Source: Meishania sp964351985 (GTDB lineage Bacteria > Bacteroidota > Bacteroidia > Flavobacteriales > Flavobacteriaceae). From it: a DNA stretch of 64,000 bases. Each line of letters opens with the position of its first letter. Position 1 is the stretch's first letter. The stretch spans positions 1-64,000 of the forward strand of contig CAYGPR010000003.1 of NCBI GenBank assembly GCA_964351985.1. Direction: 5' to 3'. Of this stretch, positions 34,681 through 44,854 are shown piece after piece. The notes under the pieces are model-generated. The model was given only the letters and a program-made list of their open reading frames with translations. It had not been told where the DNA came from and made no database searches. The position numbers were made by a program, and so were the translations under genes.

Positions 34681-37600
34681 TTAGATCGGATTGGCTACAA
34701 CTTTCATCACTCCTTGCATAATACGCCAGTGCCCCGGAAAAGTACATATAAAGGGATACTCCCCTGGCTCGCTTGGAGCGGTGAATCGCAACGTAACGGT
34801 CTGTTGCGGATCGACCAAACCTGTAGCAAAAAGCACCTCGCCCATTTGAGGAACGTAATTTAATTCGGCTCCGTTCAGGTCCATGGCCAGCTTATCTGCG
34901 GCGGCACCAACCTTTTCTTTTGAACCTGGTTTGACGATAATCAGATTGTGCTGCATGAAATCGACATTCTCCAATACCAGTTCTATAGATTTTCCTGCCT
35001 GTACCACAAATTCGGTCAGGTCATATTTCATTTCGTTTTTTATGGTCCTGATATTGACTACGATACCTTTTTCACTAAAACCTGAATCGGTAGTTTGGGA
35101 AGAGGCCCCAGCACCCGCATAGTGCTTTGCAAAAACTTCGGCTATGGATGAACCGCCAAATGCATTGTTGGCAGATTGTCCAAAATCGGTCTCGACCTCG
35201 TACTTCCAATTACCGGCCAAAGTGACCTTATTGTCTCCCGAACGTATAAACATTTGCTCTGGCTTGCCATAGAAACCACCGCCACCGCCAGTGTCTTCCA
35301 CCCGAACTGCAATCGAATTGCCGGAGTTTTTCAATAGCCCCTTGGGAATATCATAATATCGGTTTCGGGCATAATCTTTTTCCGTTGACCCAACCTGTTT
35401 GCCGTTGACATATACAACATCGGAATCATCAATGGGCCCTAATGAGATATAGGTGGAACCAGTACTTGTGAAGTTGAAATTTCGTCGAAACCAAATAACA
35501 CCGTCTATTTCCAGTCCTGCATCTTCGATGAATTGGGGCAGTCGCATCGTTTTCCAATCACTATCGTCAAAATCCGAAGCTTGTCTTTGTATGGCAATAT
35601 CAGAAGACAAATCCATACCTGGATTTGCCCGCGCATATGCTTTCATGAAACCATCGCCATGCTTACTGACCGCTGCATAAAGTGCTTTTGACAACCAATT
35701 GTCAGCGGTAATCTTCTTGTCCTCGTTCAACGTATAGAGCATTTGTCCGATAGGCTCGGATGTCTCTCTTTCCGAAAAATAAAGTAAAGCGGCTAAGCGA
35801 ACCGAAGGGTCCTGGTCGTACAAAACCGTGGAATTAATGATTGCCTCTTCTGTATTTTGAAGTTCAGTTAAGATTTGAACTGCCGCTTTACGAACGGCAG
35901 CGGACGGGTGATATAAGGCACCCTGCACAACACTTTTAGCTTCCTCGTTACCTTTTAGTGCATCGAGGCCTTCGATGGTCCACAGCGCATGCAAAGCCCC
36001 GGAATTCAAACCCAATGCATCCACCTCGGAATCGTTGACCAGTTTATACAATGCCATGACAATATCGTTTTTGCCCCGCTCGACCAATAGTCGCTGGGCG
36101 GTCATCCGCCAGAACATATTATCGCTGGAAAGGGCATGGACCAATTCATCGGGGTTTTCCTTGTTTAGGGTAATTGCATTTTCTTCGACAGCCCTTTTTG
36201 GCACTACACGCCAAATACGCCCCCTGGATTTGTCACGAAGGGGGTTGACGTAGGCATTGCCCTTACCGTTTTCTGCATCGAATCCACCTCTATCAACAGA
36301 TGGCGTCGGATTGTGTTGCACAACAAAGTTATACCAGTCGGCCACCCAGACATTACCATCAGGGCCTACTTTGGCTTCTACCGGAGATACCCATTCATCA
36401 GAACCTGCAAAGAGATTGCCCCCATCTTTCTCCGCATATCCGGCACCATTTTTTTCAATTTTGGCAATATGTACAAGACCACCAGTTGGTTCGCAGACGA
36501 AGGCAACTTTGTTCCAATAAGTACTCGGATAGTTTCGCGCTGTATAGAAATGATGTCCCGCAGCCGCTGTAAATCCTCCAAAAACATCAACTTGGCGTAT
36601 GTTGGGCGTAATGGGTTGCATGGCATAATGCCCATCGATTTTAAGGCTTCCCTGGGCCGGCATACCTTCTATTCCTTCCATACTTTTATTCGGAATACCT
36701 AAAAACACACTATGGGTATTGTTGGCCGTTGAAGCGAAAAGTGAATTGTCCTCGGTAATGCCCAAACCCCAGGTATTATTGCTCGTATTCGTCAAGACCT
36801 CAAAGGTTTCTTTTTGCGGATGAAAGCGATAGACATTCTGATTAAACTCGAATTCTTGGCCATAAATGCTTCCTTCAAATCCAGAATACCCTACGACCCC
36901 GTAAATTTGATTGTCAAGACCATTTTGAAGGTTCGAGGGTCCGGCGTGGGTATCGAACGTGCCCCAACCATCGATCATAACTTCCTTAATATCAGCTCTG
37001 TCATCACCATCAGTGTCTTTTAAAAAGAGAAAATGTGGTGCTTGGGAAACAATAATGCCTCCATTATAAAAAGCAAAACTAGTGGGAATGTTCAGGTTCT
37101 CGGCAAAGACGGTAACCTTGTCGGCTTTGCCATCATTATCGGTATCCTCCAAAATTTTTACCCTGTCATCACCAAGACCTTTTTCGTCACGGACCGTATT
37201 CGGGTAATCGACCGTTTCTATAACCCAAAGCCTTCCATTTTCGTCCCAATTCATGGCAATGGGATTGATAATATCGGGTTCTGATGCGAAAAGTTGTAAT
37301 TCGAATCCGGCAGGTACTTGAATCAACTTTGCAGATTCTTCGGGCGATAAGGGCAATTGATATTTCAAAGGAGGGTCACGTTTTTCGTAATTTGGGATAC
37401 CCTTTCTTTCCTCATATTTCAATTCGGGAATGTCTTTGGAAAACTCGGCCCAGTTCTTTTTTGTATTATCGTCTATCGCCCATAAAATTCCTTGTTTAAC
37501 AAGGTTTTGAAAGCTGGCATTGTTCCAGGTACGCTCATCGTGGCCATACGCGGTATAAAATATTTTTCCTTTGCCGTATTCTTTGACCCATGTCCATGGC

Positions 37601-38184
37601 TCTCTACGATCGCCTTCTACCCTTTCCATTAATACGGTAATATCATTTGCAATTTTATCGTGGACATAGGTTTCGTCCCATGTCGCGAATTCGGAGACAT
37701 CTTTCATAATGGGATGCTCTTTGTCTTTGATAGAAGCTGTGAAAGTACCTGTTCCATGATCCATAAACTGGGCACCGACCAAATCGATGTACTTCGCGGA
37801 ATTTTTAAAACAAAAACTGGCAGAATGCAGGGGAATAAAAGCATGTCCGTCAGAAACAAAATTCATGAGAGCCTTTTCTTGGGAGGGATTTATCGATTCG
37901 TGGTTGGCATAAACTATCAATCCATCATATCGACTTAAGTTGTTGGCGTTCAAATCATTCACATCTTCTGTATAGCTGATGTTAATACCATCTTTCGTCA
38001 AGGCAGATGCGAGCATTGGAAAGTACGCCCGAGAATTATGATGCTCTTGGGCATGGCCCAAAAAAAGCATCTCTATACGTCTTGGCTTTGTTTCGGCCAC
38101 TTCCTCCGTTTTTACCGAAGTACAAGCCGTCAACAGTGCGATGACTAAAAGGCAACCAAAAAATGGTTTAAAATTGATGTTCAT
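34681..38184 (-). CDS. ThuA-PVC dehydrogenase-HEAT-cupredoxin lipoprotein
   Basis: A multi-domain lipoprotein of 1167 residues from ATG 38182-38184, lipobox LTAC (Cys21); an earlier in-frame ATG adds 17 residues before this signal. In order: ThuA-like domain (about 38-255), PVC-type membrane-bound-dehydrogenase/NHL-like propeller (about 290-680) with Ca-loop-like DTDNDGKAD and DTDGDDRAD, HEAT repeats (690-860), a jelly-roll domain (880-1000), and a C-terminal plastocyanin/azurin domain (1045-1165). Type-1 copper ligands are present: His in MQHN and Cys-His-Met in CTFPGHWRIM. The copper domain would pass electrons from a periplasmic sugar oxidation. The gene leads the operon and faces an AraC regulator. 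Confidence 0.87.
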   Translation of the reverse strand: MNINFKPFFGCLLVIALLTACTSVKTEEVAETKPRRIEMLFLGHAQEHHNSRAYFPMLASALTKDGINISYTEDVNDLNANNLSRYDGLIVYANHESINPSQEKALMNFVSDGHAFIPLHSASFCFKNSAKYIDLVGAQFMDHGTGTFTASIKDKEHPIMKDVSEFATWDETYVHDKIANDITVLMERVEGDRREPWTWVKEYGKGKIFYTAYGHDERTWNNASFQNLVKQGILWAIDDNTKKNWAEFSKDIPELKYEERKGIPNYEKRDPPLKYQLPLSPEESAKLIQVPAGFELQLFASEPDIINPIAMNWDENGRLWVIETVDYPNTVRDEKGLGDDRVKILEDTDNDGKADKVTVFAENLNIPTSFAFYNGGIIVSQAPHFLFLKDTDGDDRADIKEVMIDGWGTFDTHAGPSNLQNGLDNQIYGVVGYSGFEGSIYGQEFEFNQNVYRFHPQKETFEVLTNTSNNTWGLGITEDNSLFASTANNTHSVFLGIPNKSMEGIEGMPAQGSLKIDGHYAMQPITPNIRQVDVFGGFTAAAGHHFYTARNYPSTYWNKVAFVCEPTGGLVHIAKIEKNGAGYAEKDGGNLFAGSDEWVSPVEAKVGPDGNVWVADWYNFVVQHNPTPSVDRGGFDAENGKGNAYVNPLRDKSRGRIWRVVPKRAVEENAITLNKENPDELVHALSSDNMFWRMTAQRLLVERGKNDIVMALYKLVNDSEVDALGLNSGALHALWTIEGLDALKGNEEAKSVVQGALYHPSAAVRKAAVQILTELQNTEEAIINSTVLYDQDPSVRLAALLYFSERETSEPIGQMLYTLNEDKKITADNWLSKALYAAVSKHGDGFMKAYARANPGMDLSSDIAIQRQASDFDDSDWKTMRLPQFIEDAGLEIDGVIWFRRNFNFTSTGSTYISLGPIDDSDVVYVNGKQVGSTEKDYARNRYYDIPKGLLKNSGNSIAVRVEDTGGGGGFYGKPEQMFIRSGDNKVTLAGNWKYEVETDFGQSANNAFGGSSIAEVFAKHYAGAGASSQTTDSGFSEKGIVVNIRTIKNEMKYDLTEFVVQAGKSIELVLENVDFMQHNLIIVKPGSKEKVGAAADKLAMDLNGAELNYVPQMGEVLFATGLVDPQQTVTLRFTAPSEPGEYPFICTFPGHWRIMQGVMKVVANPI

Positions 38185-38332
38185 GACATAACTTGTTTTT
38201 GGTATACCAATCTTAATCATAAAAAGGATGCTCAATATATGCTACTTTATCACATACTGACTTTATTATATCATACAATAAGAATTAAGAAGATATTAAT
38301 GATAAATTAGTAGTTCAAATATTTACTTTTCC

Positions 38333-39223
38333 ATGAAATCCGCATTACAAAAATCACCAATTCCAAATACCCATGCCTTTGTAGTGAAAGCACTGAAACA
38401 AGCGGTTTTTGACCCAAATTGGCATTTTCATTCGGAATATCAGATTTTTCTTGTCTTAAAAGGAAGAGGCACCCGTTTTATTGGCGACCACATCAAACCT
38501 TTCAAAGAAGGCGATGTTACCTTCACAGGTCCGAACCTACCCCATTTGTGGCGTAGTGACAAAGAAAACTCGGTTTCGGGGCATAATGACCTGTACGAGG
38601 GCATTGTAATTTATTTTCAGGAAGATTTTATTGGACGGAATTTATTGGAAAAAGAAGAAGCCATAAAACTGAAACACCTGCTTGGCAAGAGCTTAAGGGG
38701 AATCGATGTGGTAGGAGAAACCGCAAAAAAAGTTCGAAAAATGATACTGAACCTACAAAACCATGAAGGCTTTGACGGCGTACTTGAATTGCTCAGAATA
38801 TTGAACGTGCTCTCGAAAAGTGATGAGGTGGCGATATTATCAAGTTCCGGCTATACAAATTCATTGAGAGAAGGTGATACCGAACGCATGAATATAGCCT
38901 ACGCTCATGTAATGAAACACTTCAAACGAAAAATATCGATAAAAGAACTGGCCGGATTGACGAATATGACCGAAACATCATTCAGTCGCTATTTTAAGGC
39001 ACACGCCAATAGAACATTCTCTGAATTCGTGAGTGAAATCCGGATCGGCCATGCCTGTAAATTATTGATCGAAAAAAAAATGAACGCTTCCCAGGTTTGT
39101 TACGAAAGCGGATTCCAGACTTTGTCAAACTTCAACAAACAATTCAAGGCGATTACCAAAAGAACTCCAATGGTCTATAAAAAAGAATATGGTGCAAATC
39201 GATATTCGGTAAGGTACCCTTGA
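38333..39223 (+). CDS. AraC-family regulator with N-terminal cupin
   Basis: A 296-residue regulator. The cupin half has FHSEYQIFLVLKGRGTRFIG, KEGDVTFTGPNLPHLW. The C-terminal AraC domain has two helix-turn-helices (ISIKELAGLTNMTETSFSRYFKAHANRTFSE and ASQVCYESGFQTLSNFNKQFKAITKRTP). It is divergent from the ThuA-PVC operon across a 148-base AT-rich spacer and is its most probable regulator, sensing a sugar through the cupin (inference). Confidence 0.92.
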   Translation: MKSALQKSPIPNTHAFVVKALKQAVFDPNWHFHSEYQIFLVLKGRGTRFIGDHIKPFKEGDVTFTGPNLPHLWRSDKENSVSGHNDLYEGIVIYFQEDFIGRNLLEKEEAIKLKHLLGKSLRGIDVVGETAKKVRKMILNLQNHEGFDGVLELLRILNVLSKSDEVAILSSSGYTNSLREGDTERMNIAYAHVMKHFKRKISIKELAGLTNMTETSFSRYFKAHANRTFSEFVSEIRIGHACKLLIEKKMNASQVCYESGFQTLSNFNKQFKAITKRTPMVYKKEYGANRYSVRYP

Positions 39224-39274
39224 TTTGATTAAATTTGACAACCTAAAATCATTCACCCAAGAACACTGCCAAAT

Positions 39275-40174
39275 ATGACCAAAAAATTAAGACGAAACTT
39301 CGTATCCGGACTTTTAAGAACTTTCGCCAGATGGAATCGCTATATACCTCTTAACAAATTTCCGATGGGGTATTTCTATTCTCCTATTGTCTCCAAACAC
39401 GATATTGCCGGTTTTGAAAATCAGATTTGGGAAGAACAGAACGGCAATATCATTGAAAGTATTGATTTAAATACCGATACACAAATTAAACTGGTAAAGG
39501 AGTTTGAGAATTACTATGCACAATTACCATTTTCTGAACAAAAGACAGATACTACCCGATATTGTCTCGATAATTCTTCATACGCCTACACCGATGGCAT
39601 TATGTTATATTGCATGATACGGCATTTTCAACCGAAGCGTATCATCGAAATCGGTTCAGGGTATTCTAGTGCCATAATGCTGGACACCAAGGAATTATTC
39701 AACCGCGATATGGAAATTACCTTTATTGACCCCTATCCGAAAAAATTATATAGCACTTTCAAGGAATCTGATATTTCGTCGTGCACCGTTTTGGATAAAA
39801 AAGTGCAATCTGTTTCTTTGGACGTTTTTAAAACATTGGAAGCCAACGATATTCTTTTTATCGATAGCAGCCATGTGAGTAAAACCGGAAGCGATGTGAA
39901 TTATGAACTTTTCAAGATTTTTCCAGTACTGCAATCGGGGGTCATCATTCATATTCATGACATATTCTATCCTTTTGAATATCCAAAAGAATGGGTATAT
40001 GACGGTCGAAACTGGAATGAAGCGTATTTATTACGCGCCTTTCTCAGTCACAATCCCGATTATGAGATTTTGGTGTTTTCCCACTATTTGCATACAAGAC
40101 ATCCCGAAGTTTTCAAGAGTATGCCATTGGCCTACAAAAATCAAGGGGGTAATTTGTGGATTCGGAAGAAGTAA
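39275..40174 (+). CDS. Class I SAM-dependent methyltransferase
   Basis: A 299-residue methyltransferase-like protein. RIIEIGSGYSSAIMLD (about residues 119-134) is the SAM-binding motif I; ITFIDPYPKKL follows as motif II, and ILFIDSSHVSKTGSDV resembles the acidic loop of the Methyltransf_24 family. The basic N-terminus lacks a clear signal. 51 bases after the AraC gene in the same direction, but probably independent. Substrate unknown. Confidence 0.8.
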   Translation: MTKKLRRNFVSGLLRTFARWNRYIPLNKFPMGYFYSPIVSKHDIAGFENQIWEEQNGNIIESIDLNTDTQIKLVKEFENYYAQLPFSEQKTDTTRYCLDNSSYAYTDGIMLYCMIRHFQPKRIIEIGSGYSSAIMLDTKELFNRDMEITFIDPYPKKLYSTFKESDISSCTVLDKKVQSVSLDVFKTLEANDILFIDSSHVSKTGSDVNYELFKIFPVLQSGVIIHIHDIFYPFEYPKEWVYDGRNWNEAYLLRAFLSHNPDYEILVFSHYLHTRHPEVFKSMPLAYKNQGGNLWIRKK

Positions 40175-40233
40175 GGTTAGCCTGTTCAGAGATTGTATAA
40201 CAATATTCTTCTGGTTTCAATTAATTTTAGGCC

Positions 40234-41784
40234 ATGGTCAAAAACATTCAAATTCGCCTATCCCTTGAAGAAGAAGCTCTTGAAGGAAGCCTAAAGAAAA
40301 GAATCGCAAAATACTTCGGGCTCTCTCAACAGGAATTTAGTTTTAAAATTCTCCGAAAATCCATTGATGCCAGAAAACCAAAAGTCGTTTTCAATTACAA
40401 ATTGGCCGTTTTTATCGGGGAAGATGTGCCCAAAAAAAGCTTCACATTCAATTATAAAGATGTCTCGCAAGCAAAACACGTGCATATCATCGGATTCGGA
40501 CCAGCGGGCATGTGGGCCGCTCTGCGCTGTCTAGAACTCGGCTTCAAACCCATTGTTTTAGAACGCGGGAAAAATGTTCAAGACCGGCGACGTGACCTTA
40601 AGGCCATCAACCAAGACCATATCGTTAACGAAGATTCAAACTATTGTTTCGGCGAAGGCGGTGCGGGCACTTACTCCGATGGAAAACTATATACCCGAAG
40701 CTTGAAACGCGGCGATGTGCGCCGAATATTCGAAAGTTTGGTACATCATGGCGCAACGGAACAGATCCTTATCGATGCGCACCCACATATCGGCACGAAC
40801 AAACTACCAAAAATTGTTCAAAATATTAGGGAAACGATTTTAAAACATGGTGGCGAAGTCCATTTCAATACTAAAGTAACGGATTTTATAATTAAGGATA
40901 ATGTGTTGAAAAACATTATTTTAAACAGTAAAAAAGAAATGAGTGTTCATCGGGTCGTGTTAGCAACCGGCCATTCCGCCCGTGACATTTTTTATCTCAT
41001 GGACCAGAAGAAAATAGCCTTAAAAGCAAAGTCTTTTGCCATGGGCGTTCGAGTGGAACACCCACAACATATTATCGATTCAATCCAATACCATTGTGCC
41101 GGAAAGCGCAACGAACTACTTCCAGCAGCGGCCTATAGTTTGGTCCAACAGGTAAAAGGTCGGGGTGTATATTCTTTTTGTATGTGTCCAGGTGGGTTTA
41201 TTGTCCCAGCAGCAACTGCTCCGGGAGAAATAGTCGTTAATGGCATGTCCCCGTCCAAAAGAAATAATCTGTATGCCAATTCGGGCATTGTGGTAGAAAT
41301 CAATGTGGATACCGATATTCCCAAGTACGAGCGGTTCGGAACTTTGAAGGGATTGGAATACCAAAAAGATTTGGAGCGTTTGGCTTTTACTTCAGGTGGC
41401 CGAACACAAACTGCTCCCGCACAACGATTAACCGATTTTGTAGAAGGATATATTTCCAAAGACCTCAACCCTGCTTCGTATCAACCCGGGCTCAAATCGG
41501 CACCGCTGCACTCGCTTCTTCCAAAATTAATAGGAAGCCGTCTACGTTCCGGATTTACGGAATTCGGAAAGAAGATGAAGGGGTACTACACCTCAGAAGC
41601 CAATATTGTGGGCGTTGAGTCAAGAACCTCGTCACCCGTGACCATCCCCAGAAATGAGGGTTTAGAGCATCCAGAAATCAAGGGGCTTTTTCCGTGTGGT
41701 GAAGGTGGAGGTTATGCGGGAGGTATTGTTTCTGCGGCAATGGATGGTGAACGATGTGCAGAGGCGGCCGTTGCAAACCTATAA
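40234..41784 (+). CDS. FAD-dependent dehydrogenase (COG2509 type)
   Basis: A 516-residue flavoprotein. After an ~80-residue N-terminal domain (KIAKYFGLSQQEFSFKILRKSIDARKP) the dinucleotide motif HIIGFGPAGMWAALRCLELG lies at about 84-103. NYCFGEGGAGTYSDGKLYTR, VVLATGHSARD and the C-terminal FPCGEGGGYAGGIVSAAMDG complete the FAD binding set. It matches the widely conserved but uncharacterised FAD-dependent dehydrogenase family, close to HI0933-like proteins. Convergent with the lectin gene 13 bases downstream. Confidence 0.88.
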   Translation: MVKNIQIRLSLEEEALEGSLKKRIAKYFGLSQQEFSFKILRKSIDARKPKVVFNYKLAVFIGEDVPKKSFTFNYKDVSQAKHVHIIGFGPAGMWAALRCLELGFKPIVLERGKNVQDRRRDLKAINQDHIVNEDSNYCFGEGGAGTYSDGKLYTRSLKRGDVRRIFESLVHHGATEQILIDAHPHIGTNKLPKIVQNIRETILKHGGEVHFNTKVTDFIIKDNVLKNIILNSKKEMSVHRVVLATGHSARDIFYLMDQKKIALKAKSFAMGVRVEHPQHIIDSIQYHCAGKRNELLPAAAYSLVQQVKGRGVYSFCMCPGGFIVPAATAPGEIVVNGMSPSKRNNLYANSGIVVEINVDTDIPKYERFGTLKGLEYQKDLERLAFTSGGRTQTAPAQRLTDFVEGYISKDLNPASYQPGLKSAPLHSLLPKLIGSRLRSGFTEFGKKMKGYYTSEANIVGVESRTSSPVTIPRNEGLEHPEIKGLFPCGEGGGYAGGIVSAAMDGERCAEAAVANL

Positions 41785-41797
41785 TTCGCCAAACATT

Positions 41798-43228
41798 TTA
41801 GTTTCTGTTGACACGGTAGGTAATTCTTTTGTTCGTAATTACGTTGCAGAGACTAACGTTCAAAGTGGTCGTGGCCGTAATATTAAGAGGGGGGTCCCCT
41901 ACCATACCTCCATATTCGACGACATAGCCCTGCGCAGAATAGGCACCACTTGTAGCCGTAACATTGGGCAGATCGTTCCAAGAACCTGGTGACGATGTAA
42001 CCGAGGGATCCGTAATATGGGCGTAATTTTCCTCGCCGTCAATACCATTGTTCGGATAATCATTGGGTTCACCTGAATTCCAAAAAGCAAAGGTCAGTTC
42101 GGTACCTCCTGCTGCCCCGCTCCAAAATTGAGTTCCGGCCTCGGGCCCGGTGACCCAACGCCAGTCTCCTTCCACGGCTGCGTCCGTGGCGCCGATCCAG
42201 CCCACGCCTTGTGCCTGCGAACCCGAAAAATCAGCTTCCGCTTGAGAGGTCAAAGTGGCAAGGTAGCCCTGCAATCCGAAATAGGTTCGGTTGCTCGCTG
42301 CGATTTCTGCATCCGTCCAACTAATATTGGGGTCGGAAACAAATTCGTAATAATGACTTGTTGATGGCAAATAATTGGCCTCGCCAACGGTAATCGAAAA
42401 TTGACGCGTTCCGGAAGGACTTGCCGAGCTCGATGAAAACTCGGTAGCGAGTACGGCCGCTTCAAATTCAGTATAAGTCGCAGGGCCTTGTAAGGTAAGT
42501 TCCCCTTGGACGGCATCCCAGGATGGTGTTATACTTGGGTGACTTCCCGTTAGGGTAAGTAGGTCTTCCCCATTGACATAACCACCTGAAATTTGGATAT
42601 ATACTGCCGTAGTCGTTGTATCATCGGGATCTGTAATCGTAATACTTTGGGCAACCGGCATAGAAGCCCCGGGACAATAGACTTGATCTCCGGAACCAAC
42701 GACCAATGGCGGCTGGTCGGGTATTTGTGCCGTAAAAAGGATATTGTCGATGTAATATCTATCATCACTACCGTCCCAAACACCATCGGTAGCTACGAAT
42801 CTTATGGCAGAACTAGCACTAATCTCCACCGTAGCCAAGTCATAGCTTAAACTGTTCGTGCCCGATATCGTCGCAATGGTTACAAAGCTCGAGCCATTGA
42901 ATAACTGCACATCCATTGATTCATCTCCTCTATCACGGTCATAGTCCAATGTTAACGTCACATCGTTGTAGGCTGACAGATCAAGGTTTCTCGTTATGTA
43001 GCGGGTATCTAGATTCTGAAAACGCAAACGATCGCCCACAATTCTTATACGTCCGTTATTGGGGTTGGTGGTCTCGCCGGTCTCTGTCCAGTTACCCAGA
43101 AAAAGCTCGGACCCATCACTGTTTGCGTAACTGACACTTTGAAAGTTATCGGCAAAAGTATCTTGACTACGTAGTTGACAGAAGCATAAAACTGAAACGA
43201 CGCAAAGAAAAACTTGTAAAAATCTCAT
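41798..43228 (-). CDS. Secreted C-type lectin-domain protein
   Basis: A 476-residue protein from ATG 43226-43228; an earlier ATG would precede the signal peptide RFLQVFLCVVSVLCFCQLRSQ. An N-terminal beta-sandwich (about 25-170) is followed by a cadherin-like/repeat segment (180-290). The C-type lectin domain (about 295-445) has WIGATD, the sugar/Ca motif EPN (NSGEPNDYPN), GEENYAHI and GSWNDLPN. It ends shortly after with ITNKRITYRVNRN and shows no type IX secretion C-terminal domain. Likely carbohydrate-binding and exported; the short C-terminal tail is unusual. Confidence 0.83.
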   Translation of the reverse strand: MRFLQVFLCVVSVLCFCQLRSQDTFADNFQSVSYANSDGSELFLGNWTETGETTNPNNGRIRIVGDRLRFQNLDTRYITRNLDLSAYNDVTLTLDYDRDRGDESMDVQLFNGSSFVTIATISGTNSLSYDLATVEISASSAIRFVATDGVWDGSDDRYYIDNILFTAQIPDQPPLVVGSGDQVYCPGASMPVAQSITITDPDDTTTTAVYIQISGGYVNGEDLLTLTGSHPSITPSWDAVQGELTLQGPATYTEFEAAVLATEFSSSSASPSGTRQFSITVGEANYLPSTSHYYEFVSDPNISWTDAEIAASNRTYFGLQGYLATLTSQAEADFSGSQAQGVGWIGATDAAVEGDWRWVTGPEAGTQFWSGAAGGTELTFAFWNSGEPNDYPNNGIDGEENYAHITDPSVTSSPGSWNDLPNVTATSGAYSAQGYVVEYGGMVGDPPLNITATTTLNVSLCNVITNKRITYRVNRN

Positions 43229-43422
43229 TACTCGAATTGTAAAAATAAGGGTAATCCTATTTACATACAAAGTAAACAAGTAGGTATCGGCTTACACAAT
43301 TTTTGTTGCAAGATGCCGTAAATACATGCTCAAACGCCTTTATACTGTGGTTATAATTTTTTCGAAGACTACCCACGAACCGAATGATTTGACTATTGAA
43401 ATCTTTATCCATTGTTTAACTG

Positions 43423-43430
43423 TATATTTG
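43423..43430 (+). promoter_or_regulatory. Candidate -7 box TATATTTG for the helicase
   Basis: Exact TAnnTTTG match 16 bases before the DEAD-box ATG. No good -33 TTG at the right spacing, so confidence is low. It implies a very short leader. Confidence 0.35.
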
Positions 43431-43446
43431 CGGCTTATTTGAAATT

Positions 43447-44748
43447 ATGACATTTAAAGACCTCGGCATTGCCGAACCCATTCTTCGTGCCGTTGAGGCA
43501 GAAGGTTACACTACACCCACTCCAATTCAACAACAGGCCATTCCCATTTTACTCAATGGCAAAGACCTTTTAGGGGTTGCCCAGACCGGTACTGGAAAGA
43601 CAGCTGCTTTCGGAATTCCGATTTTGCACCATTTGTACAATACTAAAAATGGACAAGAAGGAAAACGCCGTATAAAAGCCTTGATCGTTACCCCAACCCG
43701 TGAATTGGCCATACAGATCGGTGAAAGCCTTACGGCCTACGGAAAATATACCGGACTGCGCAGTACCGTAATCTTCGGAGGGGTCAAACAAGGCAAACAA
43801 ACGAATGCCCTTCGAAACGGAATCGATATTCTGGTTGCTACCCCAGGTCGCTTGTTGGATTTGATGAACCAGGGTTTTATAACTTTTCGAGACCTTGAAT
43901 TCGTAGTGCTTGATGAAGCCGATCAGATGTTGGACATGGGTTTTATTCACGACATCAAAAAAATTATTGCCAAATTACCACCCAAGAGACAATCATTGTT
44001 TTTTTCGGCCACCATGCCAAAAGACATTGTGGAACTGTCAAGAAAAATGCTTGGCGATTTCGAACGTGTAACTATTAAACCCGAACAGGCTACCGCCGAA
44101 AAAGTGGAACAAGGGGTCTATTTTGTATCCAAAAAGAACAAGCCCAAATTATTGGCGCATTTGCTACAAGAACGGCCACAAGATTCCGCCTTGGTTTTTT
44201 CACGCACGAAACATGGCGCGAATAAAATCGTAAAGAAACTGGCACAAGCGGGTATCAAGTCCGCCGCCATACACGGCAACAAATCCCAAACGGCACGACA
44301 AAAAGCTTTGGGCGATTTTAAGGACGGGAAACTGCGCATCTTGATCGCGACCGATATCGCCGCACGGGGCATCGATGTGGAAGAACTGAACTTGGTCATC
44401 AACTATGACCTACCGAACGTCTCTGAAACCTACGTACACCGAATCGGAAGAACGGGTCGTGCGGATGCCAGTGGTATCGCTCTTTCTTTTTGTGATAAAG
44501 AGGAAAGGCCCTATTTACGGGATATCGAAAAATTGATTAAACAGGAAGTACCCCGTATGCCGGAACATCAATTTGTCGATGGCGACGATGACGAACCGGA
44601 AACTTCACAACGACCCCAAAAGCCAAGAAATCAAAATTCATCGAATAACCGAAACAGAAATCGAAACCGTTCGGGAAAATCGAACTATCGTGGCGGTAAC
44701 AACCAAAATCGGAACAGAAACAGCAATAAATCAAGGGGTCGAGATTGA
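43447..44748 (+). CDS. rhlE: DEAD-box ATP-dependent RNA helicase (RhlE-like)
   Basis: A 433-residue helicase with the full motif set: Q motif (YTTPTPIQQQAIP), motif I AQTGTGKTAAF, Ia PTRELA, TPGR, II DEAD, III SAT, and VI HRIGRTGR. The C-terminal ~65 residues are low-complexity Asn/Arg/Ser-rich with RGG-like pieces (SNYRGGNNQNRNRN), typical of RNA-binding tails in Bacteroidota RhlE proteins. RNA remodelling in cold or ribosome assembly is the usual role. Convergent with a secreted-protein gene through a shared hairpin. Confidence 0.95.
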   Translation: MTFKDLGIAEPILRAVEAEGYTTPTPIQQQAIPILLNGKDLLGVAQTGTGKTAAFGIPILHHLYNTKNGQEGKRRIKALIVTPTRELAIQIGESLTAYGKYTGLRSTVIFGGVKQGKQTNALRNGIDILVATPGRLLDLMNQGFITFRDLEFVVLDEADQMLDMGFIHDIKKIIAKLPPKRQSLFFSATMPKDIVELSRKMLGDFERVTIKPEQATAEKVEQGVYFVSKKNKPKLLAHLLQERPQDSALVFSRTKHGANKIVKKLAQAGIKSAAIHGNKSQTARQKALGDFKDGKLRILIATDIAARGIDVEELNLVINYDLPNVSETYVHRIGRTGRADASGIALSFCDKEERPYLRDIEKLIKQEVPRMPEHQFVDGDDDEPETSQRPQKPRNQNSSNNRNRNRNRSGKSNYRGGNNQNRNRNSNKSRGRD

Positions 44749-44789
44749 TTTTTAAATCAAAAACCAACTCAAGTCTTTCATACATAAAA

Positions 44790-44815
44790 ACCCTATGACA
44801 TTTTAACCATAGGGT
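44790..44815 (-). terminator. Terminator between helicase and secreted-protein gene
   Basis: ACCCTATG (44790-44797) and CATAGGGT (44808-44815) form a perfect 8-bp stem. On the minus strand it is followed by TTTTT, so it ends the gene at 44855-45649; it may also stop helicase transcripts. Confidence 0.78.
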
Positions 44816-44854
44816 CAGTGTATAATTATCTTTGAAACTGCTTTATGCTTTGTA

